In this document: positions 1-12,983 of the stretch, piece after piece
How the letters are laid out: each line of letters begins with the position of its first letter
Position numbering within the stretch: the first letter of the stretch is position 1
DNA from: Trichoderma breve
Lineage: Eukaryota; Ascomycota; Sordariomycetes; Hypocreales; Hypocreaceae
Direction of reading: 5' to 3'
Length of the DNA: 64,000 bases
NCBI RefSeq assembly: GCF_028502605.1
Contig: NC_079233.1
Coordinates: 4,030,001-4,094,000 of the forward strand
Notes under the pieces: model-generated
The model's database searches: none
What the model saw: only the letters and a program-made list of their open reading frames with translations
Told to the model about the DNA's origin: nothing
Translations under genes and position numbers: made by a program

Positions 1-141
1 TTGTTCAGTGAGACTGCAGCGGCTGCAGGCGGCTGAAGCGCTGGGGCTGAGTGGCAAATCCGGCTTTGCAGCGCTGTGATTCGTCGAGGTGGTCGCTGCC
101 GTCCGCGGGCGGGACTTGGGGAGGTGTCGCTTGGGTAGCAT
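1..141 (-). CDS. Start of an unidentified gene, cut by the left edge
   Basis: On the minus strand an ATG at 141 opens a frame of 47 codons that runs off the left edge without a stop. The stretch is GC-rich, unlike the AT-rich DNA immediately to its right, which fits coding sequence. The visible N-terminus is basic (begins MLPKRHLPKSRPRTAATT), then Ser/Ala/Pro-rich, with a CSRC motif near the edge. That composition suits a disordered N-terminal region. Nothing identifies the family. It could also be a chance open frame, because it is short. Confidence 0.4.
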   Translation of the reverse strand, partial: MLPKRHLPKSRPRTAATTSTNHSAAKPDLPLSPSASAACSRCSLTEQ

Positions 142-3100
142 CTCGCGTACCGGCTACTTGTATTGCTACCCTGGAAAAGACGGAATGAAACCGATGATTT
201 CATCGTGCCTACATACTTATGTAGAAAGATGGCAGGATTGTCTTACATGCAACAAATAATAGCAGTGAATGACCAATTTGTTTGCGGCTTGCAACCGCGG
301 TCTATGTCATCTAAGACAGTTGTTTGCGTCACAGTGTGGGATTCTATGTTTCAGCTCCGCATCTATTACCTTGAGATCCAAGCAACAATGTCAAAGACCA
401 TGCCAGTGGCTGCTTGTATTAAACTTCTGCTTCATAGACCAACTTTCGAGATTTAATTGGAGCATGGCTAAATTCTTACTCTGTAGAGATTAGCAAATCG
501 GCAATGACGGGAATATCTCGTACAGTGGAATGATTTTTGGCTATCTACGTGTATATACAACTACTCATTTACTGGCGGCTACGCAGGAGACAGGCAATAT
601 GAGTGAGCATGGCAGTTGGTATTCATTAAAAGCCAATCCTTTCTACCAAGACAAATTGAACTATTATTCCTGTGCTCTCCTCACATTGTATCATTTTGCT
701 TTTCACTGGGCTTACCCCGTACAGTTAACTACTAGGCCTAGGTAATAAGATCCGGTCAACTCTGAGACAGTCGAGGTCGCCTCGGAAAACCTTGGGGGCC
801 GATCCATAGCAACATCCTCCCAGCTAGATGACCGTCTTGCTTGCTTGCCTAGGTAGCTGTTGAGCTGACAGTTATATTCATATAATATGGATGAGATTGA
901 TGCTTTTCTTACACGGATTCAGGCCTTCATCTCCAAGACTAAGGTGACTCTGAAGCTTGTATTAAACGAACTAAGCAAGAAGGGCAACACGGAAATACCC
1001 CTACGTTCGTGATTCATTTACCACCAATTGGAAGTCGAAAACGCGGTAGCAATTACCCAATCTCATCCTCACCGTCTTTTAGGCAAATAAACCTTATGAT
1101 AGCAATGACAAAATAGGTTAAGCCATGTGCCCTAAAAGAAGTGAGTGCGCCCTAGTATAGCTTAGCTACCCGTAGAGGACTATAACTTGGAGTTTGTGAT
1201 AGATCAGTGTGGTTTGGAGTACATGTAAACAACTAATAAACAACTAATAGCACGCGCTGCCATATGGCGCTTAGCTGCAATCCCCGTCTCAACGTCATCA
1301 AGGGAGACATCAGCCTCCTTGCATTCACGTAGCAGCATCTAAGACCCAAACACCTTTTTTTGGGCATGCATACAAGACAGTCGTTGTTGATAACGAACGT
1401 CGTTTGTCGGCCGAACTGAAACCTGCCTACCTACATCTACAAGCACGTGGTCGCCAATGACCTGGTAATTGGTCCTCGAGCGGTGAATGCAGGCCACAAG
1501 CGATGCATTCACTCTAAGCCGTGTACTATAACGGAATATTGAAGACTACGAGTTGTTTTCTATATGATGGCGAACGTATATGGGAATAATCTGGAGCTAC
1601 TGACCCAACAAGAGAAAAGCCAAAGCCCAATTACCAAATCAAGGACAAGTCAACACAATGGAGTAACATTTCGCTGTAGCGTAGTAACTTGTTCCTGGTC
1701 TATTTTGTTTGTGTGTTTGTGATTCATCGATCAAGCAAGCTTTGTGCAGGGAGAATCTAGCTTGGGCCCGGTTAGAACACTAAGATCCCTCACATCAATC
1801 GAGTTAGCATGGCCTTTGTGTTGTGCGACAACGGACCCCTTGCATAACACCGACAATACGGCATTGTAATACAACATAGTCTTTGTGAGATTAGGGTGTG
1901 TGGACCTCATTTTTGACATTGCGGTAACACACTCCATATGGCTGAGAGTGTTACCGACCACAAGCCCACATTTACATGTCAAAGCGCAGCCATGGTATCG
2001 AGATCCCTCTCCGCAAAGTCTCCAATTTCAATTCTCTACCCGGCGTTAATGCTGGCTTGGCCTCGGGATCAAACTTTGCTCCGACGTTACTCTGAAAGGA
2101 AAGCATTCAATGCGTCCCAAGTTGCTGCCTGCCCTTAACAGCGAGCGGCCGATGAAGCTAGCTTGAGAAGAGAAGCTGAATCGGCCGGTAGCATCGGGGG
2201 GGCTGGCTGGGTGTATGTCAAGCAAGGGCGGCCCAGGTTAATCTAAAAGACAATCTAAGCCTGTCAGACTAATGCAGCTCATCCGAGGTGTGGGACGGGA
2301 CGGATGGGGATATGACAGCTGTGAGGACGATCGGACCGGCGATTTTGCTCCTGTTATTGTGTTCGGGGCGATCGGAACACTCAATCTCGCCGCTACTTTG
2401 TTGTCCTTCCTTTCTTAGGTATTCGACGGGATTTGACCAAGTAGTGATTTGTATTTGTCTTGGGTTTAATTTTCTGGCTTAATACTCGATGCTCCGATAA
2501 CGCCCGAGAGCCATGGCTGAGCACTTTTCTTTTTCCTGCGGTCTCGGATATGCATTAAGTTGTTGTTCCTCCAATTAGGAGATCGAATTCAATTTCACCT
2601 GCGTCAGTGCGCATGCCCGGGCAGCGATATCCGGGCAATCTGAGAGCTAATATTTTTGGTGTGGCTGGGAAGAGCTGACAATCAAGAAACTGGGGTTGAT
2701 TTCTAGCCGCCTCACTTACAAGGGTCAATGTCTAGCTTACATATACTCCGTACTCATGCTACTTAATATTTATGCAAACTTGTTTTGGGGGTACGCGTTT
2801 GGATGGTGCTGGAGTTGTTGAGCTGGTCTAGATTCAAGTCGTTTTGCCACTTCCAAGGCTGTAAGCAAAGGACAGTTGAGGCTGAAGCCATATAAGCTGC
2901 TCAGCCGCAACATGGATATCGGTCTACTTTGTCTGCCAGGGCTCTCGGGTTTTGGCCGTCGACTTTTCCGTCTTCCAAGGCTAGGCAGCGAATAGAGAGC
3001 GTTGGTTACCGTCGGGACATCATGGGATGTTCTTATGCGCTGGTGGCTGTCAGGCATGCCGGAGACCGCAAAATCGCCCCGCTATGATGCTACTCAGCTC

Positions 3101-4433
3101 ATACGACTTGTAAGACTCGAACGATCGCGACCATCTTGTATTTGAACCTGAATGAATCGGCGATGATCCGCTAAGTCGCTCCTACAAGGTTATTCCTTTC
3201 CATGCCGAACCCAATCGCTAGTCTAGACTATTTTTCGACGCAAGGTGCGGGTAGGACTAATACCCGTAGTATTGATGACTGCGAGTAATGACCACGATGG
3301 AACCCTGCGGATCGCGGGAGTTTCTTCCGGTCCCAATGGATGAATTCTACGTACAACCTCGATTATCAGACCGACTGCTGTATACACAGCTGCATCTATA
3401 TGCCAATCGCCAAACTGAGAACCTATGTACGAGTCATCTCATCTCCACAGAGCAGTGCTTCCGGACAGCCGTGTATGCATATCGCTGTAGTGCTACATCG
3501 TATTTATGCAAGTAAAATGAAGATTTTCAAGTAAACGTAAACCAGTGCCGAGGTGGTATCGTTCTTTTTTTAGAATCTTGGATTTAGTGCGTGTTAATTA
3601 CTTGGACTGAGATCGAAAGGCTAAGCTCCATGACATTGTCTCAGTCTAGCTAACATGGACATCCACGTGAAAACACAAACAAGTGATGAATCAAACTCTC
3701 TTCTCAAGATTGGAGTAGGGATGGGATAAAGACAAGGACATGGGTGAATAAGATGTGAGAAAGTTGGTAGGACATGCACTCTCCCTTCATGTTTCCTTCT
3801 TCTGCAGGGGGTTTCTTGTCTCTGCTTAGTAGGTAACCGTCTCTTTGCTAGAACTATAGTATGGTTTAAGAAATATATACCTCACTTAAAAAGTAAACAA
3901 CTTAAACACAATACCGCCCTAGAGTTACTATCGATAGATGAAAATGCATAAATGATATGTGTGTTCCGTAATTCATCTCATAAGCCAGCAGTTATTCGTA
4001 GCACAACTCATTTGCTGTAATTGTCTCCGAGATTAGCCACAAAGTAAATAGAGCCAGTCACAACTCTTCTTTGGCTCATCATGTAGCCAAGCCAGCCACA
4101 TTCTCCCTTTAGAAGGATCCCGGTCTCATTCAACTGAGACATCAGTCCATCAATAGGCCAAGAAGCTTTGACGCGGGATCACAATATCTGATGATGGTTG
4201 TCCAGCTTCCTTGTTTTCAGCTCTACACCATGTCAAAAGCACATCCGGACCAATGGATAGCCAAAAACACTCACGTAAGGGAGACGCAATACTACATGGG
4301 GTCACAAAATAAGCGACAACTCACTTGCATCGCCAACACAGGCCGTAACTTGGTCAGACTGCAAGTCTGCAGAGAAGCAAGGAAATCAAACTACTAGGGG
4401 AGTTGTCAACATAAACCCTCGACTCCAGTCGAA
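142..4433. other. Gene-poor stretch, about 4.3 kb
   Basis: No open frame here looks like a conserved protein on either strand. The longest frames are under 100 codons, overlap each other and have no recognisable motif. A 41-codon frame at 887-1012 (+) starts MDEIDAFLTRIQAF but matches no family I know. I see no inverted terminal repeats, telomeric repeat or tRNA. The right end is the upstream region of the hydrophobin gene. Confidence 0.6.
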
Positions 4434-4441
4434 TATAAATA
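4434..4441 (+). promoter_or_regulatory. TATA box of the hydrophobin gene
   Basis: A perfect TATAAATA lies about 143 bp upstream of the hydrophobin ATG. It is followed by a CT-rich leader (4449-4583) full of CTCTC, TCACTC and CATCTC stretches, typical of strongly expressed filamentous-fungal genes. Assignment is by position and consensus only. Confidence 0.6.
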
Positions 4442-4583
4442 TCCTCCATTATCTCTCTTCAAGCTCATATCTTCTCCTCATCACTCACACTCACATCTCA
4501 GCATCAAACAGCATCTCCAAACCTCTACTCCTTAATCTTTAATTCTCTAGTCTTCAAGACAAACCCCAAAAACATCATTCAAA

Positions 4584-5123
4584 ATGAAGTTCCTCACTGT
4601 TGCCGCCGTCTTCTTCACCGCTGTCCTCGCCGCCCCAGGCAACTACCCCCCTCCTCCTCCTCCTACCTATGCCCCTCCTCCTCCTAGCTATACCCTGCCT
4701 GCAGGTGGCAATGGCAATGGCAACGGTAATGGTAACGGCAACGGTCATGGTAACGGTAATGGCAACGGCAATGGCAACACCAACACCGGCGGCGGCGCGG
4801 TATGCCCTGCGGGCCTCTATAGCAACCCCCAATGCTGCTCTACCCTCGTTCTTGGCATCGTCGGACTCGACTGTAGCACTCGTAAGTCTACTGATTTGCC
4901 TTCAATTTGAAACTCTTGATGCTTACAAAAGTATAGCTACCTCTGTCCAAAGTCCCTCCGCTTTCAAAGGTGCCTGTGCTACTACAGGCAAGCAGGCAGT
5001 TTGCTGTGTTCTCCCCGTTGTAAGTGACTTTTACGAGGACAAATTCTCTTCACTTTATTGATACTAATGATCTTGAAGGCCGGCCAAGACCTCCTTTGCC
5101 AAGGTGTCCCTGGCGCCAATTAA
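4584..5123 (+). CDS. qid3: Class II hydrophobin, QID3-like
   Basis: Secreted amphipathic protein that would coat hyphae or conidia and assemble at water-air or water-solid interfaces. The model is join(4584..4881, 4937..5019, 5079..5123), giving 141 residues. The introns are 55 and 59 nt, with GTAAGT donors. Residues 1-16 form a signal peptide ([16 protein letters not shown]). Residues 20-38 are proline-rich (PPPPPP, PPPP). Residues 41-66 are alternating Gly-Asn with one His. Residues 74-134 carry eight cysteines in the hydrophobin order C-CC-C-C-CC-C (C74, C84/85, C97, C113, C122/123, C134). Intron positions inside the Cys domain are as expected for class II members. The signal, Pro-rich, Gly-Asn-rich and Cys layout is that of Trichoderma QID3 cell-wall protein. 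Family assignment is firm. Orthology to qid3 is inference. Confidence 0.93.
4705..4782 (+). repeat. GGYAAY hexanucleotide tract coding Gly-Asn repeats
   Basis: About thirteen imperfect copies of GGCAAT/GGTAAC/GGCAAC in phase with the hydrophobin frame. They encode the (Gly-Asn)n linker. Synonymous third-position variation between copies means it is not a pure microsatellite, but it is a likely site of length polymorphism. Confidence 0.85.
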
Positions 5124-5692
5124 CGGCATCATTGTCGAAAATGCCTGCGGAGGTCCTTTGATGGTGAATGCGTTGTTGCACATGGCGCGGATCTTCGGTA
5201 CCAACACTGGACACTGACTTGAACATATGAGTCATGAGCTTTTGGATATATGGAATATGATGGTTACTTATCTTCTACCTGAGTTGGATATTATATGTAT
5301 ACATACACATGACGTACTTAGGCATAGTGTAATAATCAACTACGGGGTACTTGTTTCACACGTCTTGGCCCTTTTCGTCTATCTCATCTGAATGTTACAA
5401 TTTACATACATAAAAACTTGTCTCAGTGTTTCGGTAATTATCTATATACATGACAACCACAGAGAAAACCAGTGTCCTTCGCATTAGCCTTCCTCGGCGT
5501 CCAATTCGAATCTGAGAATATCCCCCGCCTTTCCATATAATAGACAAACTCCTAGAAATGGCCATGTTCCATCATAGCGGGTATCGTAGTGTAAAACCGG
5601 TTGATGCGCTGTCCCTAAAGATTGTAGTAGCCCCATCCATTAATGCTCTCGTGTGTTAGCCGCTCTCCCGGCTTCCTCCTTGCTCTTCGATT
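5124..5692. other. Convergent 3' region between hydrophobin and F-box gene
   Basis: AT-rich DNA between two genes that end towards each other. It must hold both 3' UTRs and terminators. I see no open frame of interest. Confidence 0.6.
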
Positions 5693-7787
5693 TCAAGGTA
5701 CAAGTAACTGGTCAATGTTGACTCTCTCCAAAAAGCTAATATGTCCGAATCCAACCCAGTGCTGCGCAAGTCTATTTGGGCTGATGAGGATCAATTGACT
5801 CTCAATGAACTTATCTGTGTTAACACCCCTGTTAGCTTGTGCCGAAACCTACGAATTGGCGAGTTGCGGTCTTTTGCTTACCTCTGAGAAATCCAGTAGC
5901 CGCAATGTGCCCTTCACTCTTGACTATTCTGGCGCCAGAGAACTGGGCATCTGTGGCCGTCGCAACATAGCCATCAGGCCCCAAGTCGTTGGCCACAAAG
6001 GTGTATTCGCCCCTCGGAATATTTGGGTCGCCTGTCAACTTGATGCCTTCCAACCGACCTCTGTACACCCTGGCATCGAGCCTCTTCTGCTCCCATACTT
6101 CATCGCTATCATTCTCGTCGCGGAAAATACCCAATTCGGCATCTGTGGCCGGAGGATCGTCGGGTTGGTGGATTAACAAAAATTCGCAGCCGTGTGCGCT
6201 GTAGTCACCGACCCAAATTCCTCTCCAGGGCTTTTCTCGAGTCGGCGTGTACAGAGCCGGGTCAAGAGTCGAGTACGTGATGAGCTCCTCGCCAATATGC
6301 ACACCAAGGCTTCCAGCGCCAGCGCCAGCCGCTTCCTCCTCCACAATCTCCTCCACCAGGGCCTGAAGAGCTCCGGCGAGGCCACCCTGACCCATGAACC
6401 TGAGAGGGCTGGGAGTGCCCGTCAACTCCATCCACTGCCGAATGCAGAAAGTCTGGTCCGAAACTTGCGATCTGGAACGAGGACGGTCTCGCGCAGCCAG
6501 GGCAGCGATGCCCCGGCGTGCCTGAGCGCCTGATACATAGTGATTTGCCGGGATGACTGGCGACGGCCACATGTTGCCGTAGGGGTAGCCCAACTCCACC
6601 CGCTGATCCGCCTCCTCAGCAGTCAACGGCTTTGTGAGCAGAAAATTGCTAAACATGCCACCTAGCCGTTCGTCCAAGGCCATGGGCATCTCGTCGGCAA
6701 AGCGGTTAGCGCCGGGTCTTTTGGAGAAGCCTCCATCCTCCTGCCTATCTCGGACGCGGAACTGCAGGACCGGCTTGTCGAGATGCAGCCTCACGACCGG
6801 CTCGAAGCCGTGAATAATAACGTCTTGATCTGCCGACCAGTTCTCAAAGGTCGATTGGTTGCTCACCGCCACCATCTGGTAGCCCTCGATGCAGCTGCGC
6901 CTAGGGTCATAGCGCACCAGGATAAGCTTTCCCGTCAGATCTCGATCACAGAACCAGATCTTGTATTTTGGCAAAAACCATAGCCGGTCGTGGGCTGCAT
7001 ACAGCTCGCGGTAGCTCTTGCATGCGCCGGCACTGGTGACTTGGACCGTGGGCACGTTTTGCTGGACGAGGGGCTGCCAGAGGAGATCAGAGAGGGCATG
7101 TCGGCGCAGAGCGTGGCATGTCGCAGAAATGGAAGCGAGGTCGTATGCGGAAAGATGAGAGAGGATCGTGTCAATGATCTCCGGGGGTGCGGCCAGCAGT
7201 GGAGGGGGTTTGCTGGAGTTTGATAAGTGGTGGCCTGACTGGATCTGGTCGTCGTCATCAGCGCGCTGGGAATAGCCTGAATCGGTTGTGTCTGCGTATC
7301 CATGTCCACATTGTTAGATTAATTGCGAATTTTATAAAATTGCTGAAAAAGAAGGATGGAAAAGAGAAAAGGGGAAAGGTGAAAACAGGAGATGGAGGCT
7401 CCGGATCGCACCAGTGCAGATACGATGCAATACAGAGGCACAGATTGATGTGGTGTGGTGGGAACTTGGAGAGGCTGCAGTACCTTGCATAGTAGCGTCG
7501 TCACGCCGTTGGGCGCTGGGCTGAAGCTGAACCGGAGATGGCCTCAGTAGTTTTGCACGGCCCAAGACGCCATGTTCCGCAACGCTTCGGATGAGCTCGA
7601 GGTTGTCTTCGTTTTCGGCGTCGATTCTGCCGTAGGCGACGGGCGCATCGGTTCCTGCAGTTGAAGCTGATGCTGAAGATGAAGCTGCCGCTGCTGGACC
7701 TGGAGCTGGAGTCGAGGTTGAGCTCATCGATGACGACGCCGCACTCTCGCCCATAGCCTTGCCGCTAGCCAGCCCTAACAAGTCCAT
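5693..7787 (-). CDS. F-box domain protein
   Basis: Probable substrate-recognition subunit of an SCF ubiquitin ligase. The model is complement(join(5693..5814, 5882..7291, 7484..7787)), 611 residues, with introns of 192 nt (GTACTG donor) and 67 nt (GTAAGC donor, TTAACACAG acceptor). Residues 1-100 are low-complexity Ser/Ala/Pro. The F-box is at about 134-178 (LLAAPPEIIDTILSHL, then ATCHALRRH and LLWQPLVQQ). The rest is one large conserved domain with YRELYAAHDRLWFLPKYKIW near the start. The last exon restores a conserved C-terminus (HWVGFGHISFLERVNIDQ). Without the second splice the protein ends in an unrelated short tail, so the third exon is favoured. The F-box and C-terminus are seen directly. 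The SCF role is inferred from the family, and the target is unknown. Confidence 0.87.
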
Positions 7788-10700
7788 GGCGCAAGAGCTG
7801 GGCCAAGTCGAAGTTTAATAGGTGATTGATTGGAGAAAAGGATTAAATCAAAGACTGTGCTTTTCGAATAAATATGGCGGGCAAGTACTGGTACCTCGCA
7901 AAGGGTTTGCAAGGTGCAGGCTTGAATGTAACTCGGAAAGTCGGTATCGTGGACGAACTGAATGCCGCGCTGTTACTAATTGAAGGTGCCAGTATTTTCG
8001 TTTGCAGAAGTCCAGTGCTGCTGTAACTAACTCCGTGCCTGTCGCCTGATTGACCGGTGATGCTCTGTAATACCTGACCGACCTATGGCTGGTACCTTAA
8101 TTAGCAGCCCAGAGCAGCAAACGGGGAGCTACCGAATCGCCCCCCTGGCAAATCGAGGTTCCGTCGGCTTCCAGAATGGGTTGAGATTCTGACCATCAGA
8201 GCGGGCCAGCAGCGGAAAATCAGGGCACTTCTGCACCTCGTTTCGTCCCTGGCCTGGCTTGATTGACTCGATGTCCGCCCAGGGGTCAGGATATTCAGTG
8301 CATCGAGCACAGACCTCAGCAAGGTCTCTAGCGGGAGCCGGTACTTTGTCGACGCAGCGTAGCACCCAGGCGCAGAGAGTCCATCAGGGTCGCAGCAGCT
8401 GCAACTGGGCGACCAGGAGTGCGCTTTGCAACGGGCCAAGCAGTGGAATAAGGAATATGGATGGAAAAATTTTTATCTATAGCGAGGTGTGTGTATGGGT
8501 ATGGGTATGGATATGGGTATCGAAATGGGGCATCAATCAGGTCATCACAAGGCTGGGTTGGGCGAGTCTGAATAAAGAATTGGTGATGCGACTAGGGCCG
8601 TCGCTTTTTTTATACAACCGCCCTGCCTGTTTCCTCCGTACTACTCGGCCGAGGGACGGAGCCCAAACCTCCAAGCACGCAGCCTTCAGTCTCCGATGAC
8701 GCTGGGCAACGGTGAGGTATACTCGTACACTCGTGCACTTGCACACCGAATGCCAGTGACCGTTGTGGCTGCCTGGCGTCTGAGATGGTCGTGAATCCCT
8801 ATTCCCCAAAGGGAGGCCATCCCCGATGCTGGCTCTCTCGCTGACTCCGGAGCCTTTCTGCAGCTATGCCGAGTGCGTCGGTCCCGTACTGGACTTGTAC
8901 CTACCTGGTCATGGGCAGGAGATACGATACGATGGATGCTTGTTGTACGCAGGACAACACTCGTTCCATACCTTACAGAGCCCAACTAGCAATTGCACCC
9001 CCCCTCCAGAATAGCCGTCGACTTGAGCCGGGACTGCCTAAGTCCCACGGTGACACAATCCTGGCTGCTTCTCCACACTCTCCGCCGGCGCCGCCGCTTC
9101 ATCACTAGGCCTCCGGCGTGGTCTTCCGGGGCGTGAGGTGAGGTTGTGCGATATTTACTTGCCGAGTGCCCGTACGAGAACCAAGGAAGATGGTGTGCTG
9201 AGGCGGTTGGCAGGGTTGCGTAGCCGAGGGCGTATTTGCCGTCAATCAGATCCAGCTCCGGCACCCAAGGACGGGCATCCAATGCTACCAAGACGTCTCT
9301 CCATGACCTGACAGAGCTTGATCTGCATCACGAAACGCGCCAAGCGCTTCGGGGCAGCCTACCAGCGTTCGTCTCATGTGGTTGTTTGTGTAATGGGTGC
9401 CGAAACCCAGCTTACCCAGCCCAGGTAGCGCCGAATATAAAAAGACCTACCTTAGTAGTACATGTAAGATTGTGAATGCCCGCATGTATCATTGACGCAA
9501 CATGGAAGCGGCTCTGATCCTGCATCCCCCCGTATTACATACATGAAGCTCGTACCTATCTTATTAGAGGAGCAGTAGCATTAAGCCAAGATGCCCCAAG
9601 CGAGGTCAGAAATCAACAGAGGCCCGCGGAAGAGACACTTAGTGCGCGGACCGGTCAAGTTCTCGGGACCACGATCCAACACGGTAGGCAACAGTTTGCG
9701 ATCCATCAGCCGGACTGCAATCCCTATTTGGTATCTACTTTGTACTTTTGTAAACTCTTGTTGTGTGAAAATACACGTACCCAGTAGCCAGGCTTGTGCT
9801 TGTCACGCCGGGCTGACATATTTACGAGGACATGTGCCTTGGCAAAGAGGACAAGCAACCAACGAAAACCGACATGTACAGATCTAGATCGACACTTTAA
9901 GCATCTTACCCACTGTCTCACCTCCCAAGGTCAGTGGGCCAAACAGCGTCGGCGAATCTCGAGGCATTAGGACATTAGGCCCTCAGGCTAGCCTGTCAAT
10001 TAGTGTGTGCAGAGAACCAACACGGCCACTTCTAGACGCACTTGGTCTGCTTTGAGAAACACCACGATGTAAGTCGACGAAGCAACATCCGCGACTAGAC
10101 GCTCACCTGCTCTTCTGGGCCTAACCCAGCTTCCCATTCCAGCGGGATCGTGCACTAGCCGCAGGGAGACTTTCCATGTGCCAACAGGCATTGCTTCCCG
10201 GGGTTTGCCTGCCAGGGTTGAGGCAGCGAGAAGCACCAGCCGACCAACCAGGCGGGCGGACGCAAGAGTGTGCACTTGGCTTTTGCCGGGGATGCCAAAA
10301 GCCCCGAGTCGACCTCCCTATACGAGTAGGTAACATTACCACTAGAGCGGATGGAATGGGGACCAAGCCTTGCAACGACGACGAGCACAGTCCACTGCTT
10401 AGCTCGACACCCCTTCTGTCTTCGTTGATTGTATACGCTCTTGCGGACCAAGCAAGCACCAACAAGCAGCTGGAGAGGGTTTTTCGGCTGGCAATTCCGA
10501 CTGCACCCCATCACACCAACCAAACCAAGCCCGCGGCCAGATGTCGGAGCCCTACAAGCACGGCACGAATGCAAGAGAGACAAATACATACATGTGCCGC
10601 ACTCCGTAGTGCGTCCTCCGTACATACGTCAAGAATCACCATTGCGGCAATTGGTCGCCGCATCGCATCACCCCAAATCCGTCATCGGAGTCAGATCCAA

Positions 10701-12221
10701 TGTCATTGGTTGGACAGCACACGACCAAGTGAAACGGTACGTGTAACCGCTCGGCGATATTCCATCCTCTATCGCCCGGGCGAGAGGGTATCTTTGTCGA
10801 GCATCAGCAGCGAAAGTTCCTTCGTCTTCCCCTTGTAGAAAGCACAGCGGTTCGCCGTTCGAGATTTACCGTAGCATTGTCGACTGGTCAAAGCTCGCTG
10901 CCTTGGATGCTTGGCTCTTTTGTCCAGGGGTCCGGTTTGACGGGGTGGAGCCTGGCAAGCAAGGAGATTCATGCTGGGCCGGGTTGTTGTGTCTTATTCT
11001 TCGAGCAGTTGGACGGACTGTTCAAAGGCCCTTCTGCTAGCAGCTTCGTATAGATACAGGGAACAAGTCATTCCGTGCCGTCCCTTTCATTGAGAATTTG
11101 TCAAATGGCTATTGCGGATACCCGCTGGCGCATCTTGTTGGCGCTTTGCGGGGGCATGATCCTGGACAGACGACGTCTAGTATCTGCACACCTTGGCATT
11201 TTTTCGGGGTAGCTCTGCAGTTCAACAAGGAACGGAGAACGGATACTGTAAAAAGGCCTCGTAGATTTAGCACAGCGCCCAGTTTTCCGCGGCACGATGG
11301 GGCGTCACCCCGGTAAGGCGCTGTTGAGGTTCAGCAGCGGAAGAAGCTCGTGTCGTGCGTGGACTAAATATGCCGCTTCTGTTGTTTTTGGGTAAGCATC
11401 AAATCTGCTGTAGATTAAACGAGCACGATTTATACACCCATGGCTGCCCCTCTTTTCGCTTCTTCTTTTCTTTTCTCTTCTTTCCTTTTGTCTTTCCTTT
11501 GTCTCTCTCACTTATTCAACATTTCATAATTCATTTCAAATATGAATGATTAAGAGGTGTTATTTGGTTATTGGGACAATCTACTCCCTGCTAGGCACTT
11601 GTGAAAGTTCCATCTGCATTGGGCTCAATGCGCACCTGTACTGTAGGTACTTTGTATATGTACCTAGATAGGCATTTTGGTAAGGCAGGAGCCCAAGTAA
11701 GCGGAAAAACAAATCCGCCGACGATCGCGATTTGCTGGGCTGCCATGCGTCCCTAATCTATTACCACCTTATGTAGACTTCGGCTCTCCTGAACATCGCT
11801 CCATCACTGCGGCTTTGCATTTGCCATCATCGCGGCCTCGACACGTCATATCCCTTGCCTCGGCCTTTCTGGAGCCGCCTGGGCGATACCCCAGCCGCTG
11901 TATCGAGAAAACCCGCTGAGTCGCATCTCAACCTCCATCAATCTCCTTATCCAGCGCTTGGCTACAGATCTCATCCTCTTCATACCACATATTATTATTA
12001 AACCGCCTCTATATGTTCCGCATCCTCGCACCACATCACTGGCTCGCCTTCCTAGTTGGGCCTCGTCTTCCCCCCTTGTGTATCTTCGTTGCATTCATTC
12101 GCGGCACCCCCAGCCTAAACGAACACGCATTTGCGGGCACACACGCACAAAAAAGAGGGCAACTCGGACGTCTTCTGCGCTAGGAAACTGAACTGACACG
12201 CATTGATACTGCGACTGGTCC
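7788..12221. other. Long intergenic region, about 4.4 kb
   Basis: Mixed-composition DNA without a supportable gene. Frames such as 10176-10838 (+) and 8101-8439 (-) are Ser/Arg/Cys-rich, lack motifs and overlap other open frames, so they look like chance frames. A short (TATGGG)n-like stretch lies at 8490-8520. The left end is the F-box gene promoter and the right end is the cupin promoter. Confidence 0.55.
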
Positions 12222-12261
12222 ATGCCGCCAAGAGTGACAGTAATCCCACCTCCGTCGTTGA

Positions 12262-12918
12262 ATGTCTTGGGCCATGTCGTCGCTACTCCCCATCATCACA
12301 GAGATCCTGCCCATGATACTGCCTTCTACCACTGAGGTGACCCATGCGGACCAGCTCAAACCCATGCTGGATAATGAAGGACGCTCCATCCGAGATTCCG
12401 CCATTGTCGGTAAGTGTGACAAGATGTGTGCTTCGGGTGAGTTTTCTCCTTGGCCCTTGGAAGAAGCGTGCCCAAAACTGCGTTGTAACTCTCTTTTTTT
12501 CTCGGACAGTCCTTCGCATACCCCCCAACTCTTGGTCCCCAATTCACCACAATAGCGAGCAAGGTAGGTGCCACATCCCGCTCTCTCTCCCTCTCTCTAG
12601 GGCCCTCTCATCCCCCTCCCCCTCTCAAATGCTTTCCCTTGGTTGGTTGGTTTCGGTTTCTGATAACGCCGTCAAGACGCCATCATCAACGTGGTGTCCG
12701 GTACCGGGACACTCGTCGTGAAGGAGGGCTTTAAGGGCGAATTGCGACATCACGAGCTTCACCCGGGAGACTTTGCATTCGTCCCGGCTTGGACGGAGCA
12801 CCAGGCCCGGAATGATTCAGACCAGGATCTTGTTTGGGTCATCACTCAAAGCGGCCCCCGTCCGGTTGGAGCCATCTTGACTGATTGGGGGGGTCAGGAG
12901 ATCAAGACTATTGAGTGA
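12262..12918 (+). CDS. Small single-domain cupin protein
   Basis: Single-domain cupin of about 156 residues, function unknown. The model is join(12262..12436, 12510..12563, 12677..12918). Both introns keep frame (GTGAGT and GTAGGT donors). The cupin core is clear: motif 1 region NSWSPIHHNSEQDAI then VVSGTGTL, and motif 2 GDFAFVPAWTEHQARN, followed by DLVWVITQSG. Metal-binding His/Glu/His residues are present. The start is uncertain. The ATG at 12262 is in frame, but another ATG at 12222 opens a protein-like MPPRVTVIPPPSLNVLG in a different frame, with no acceptable intron found to join it. The gene is tail to tail with the hydrolase, 65 bp apart. Confidence 0.8.
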
Positions 12919-12983
12919 TTCGTTATCGAGATTGGCTCCCGCCTTTGCCAAGACTGCTGCAACGCGTTTCAGCTCTTGCGACT

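Noticed and set aside
887..1012. 41-codon plus-strand frame starting MDEIDAFLTRIQAF
   Set aside because: Protein-like composition but too short, no motif, no supporting promoter or intron; could be chance.
4575..4832. Antisense Val/Ala/Arg-rich frame over the hydrophobin
   Set aside because: Shadow of the GGYAAY repeat read on the other strand.
10176..10838. 220-codon open frame in the long intergenic region
   Set aside because: Composition is Arg/Ser/Thr-rich without a fold or motif, and it overlaps other open frames on both strands.
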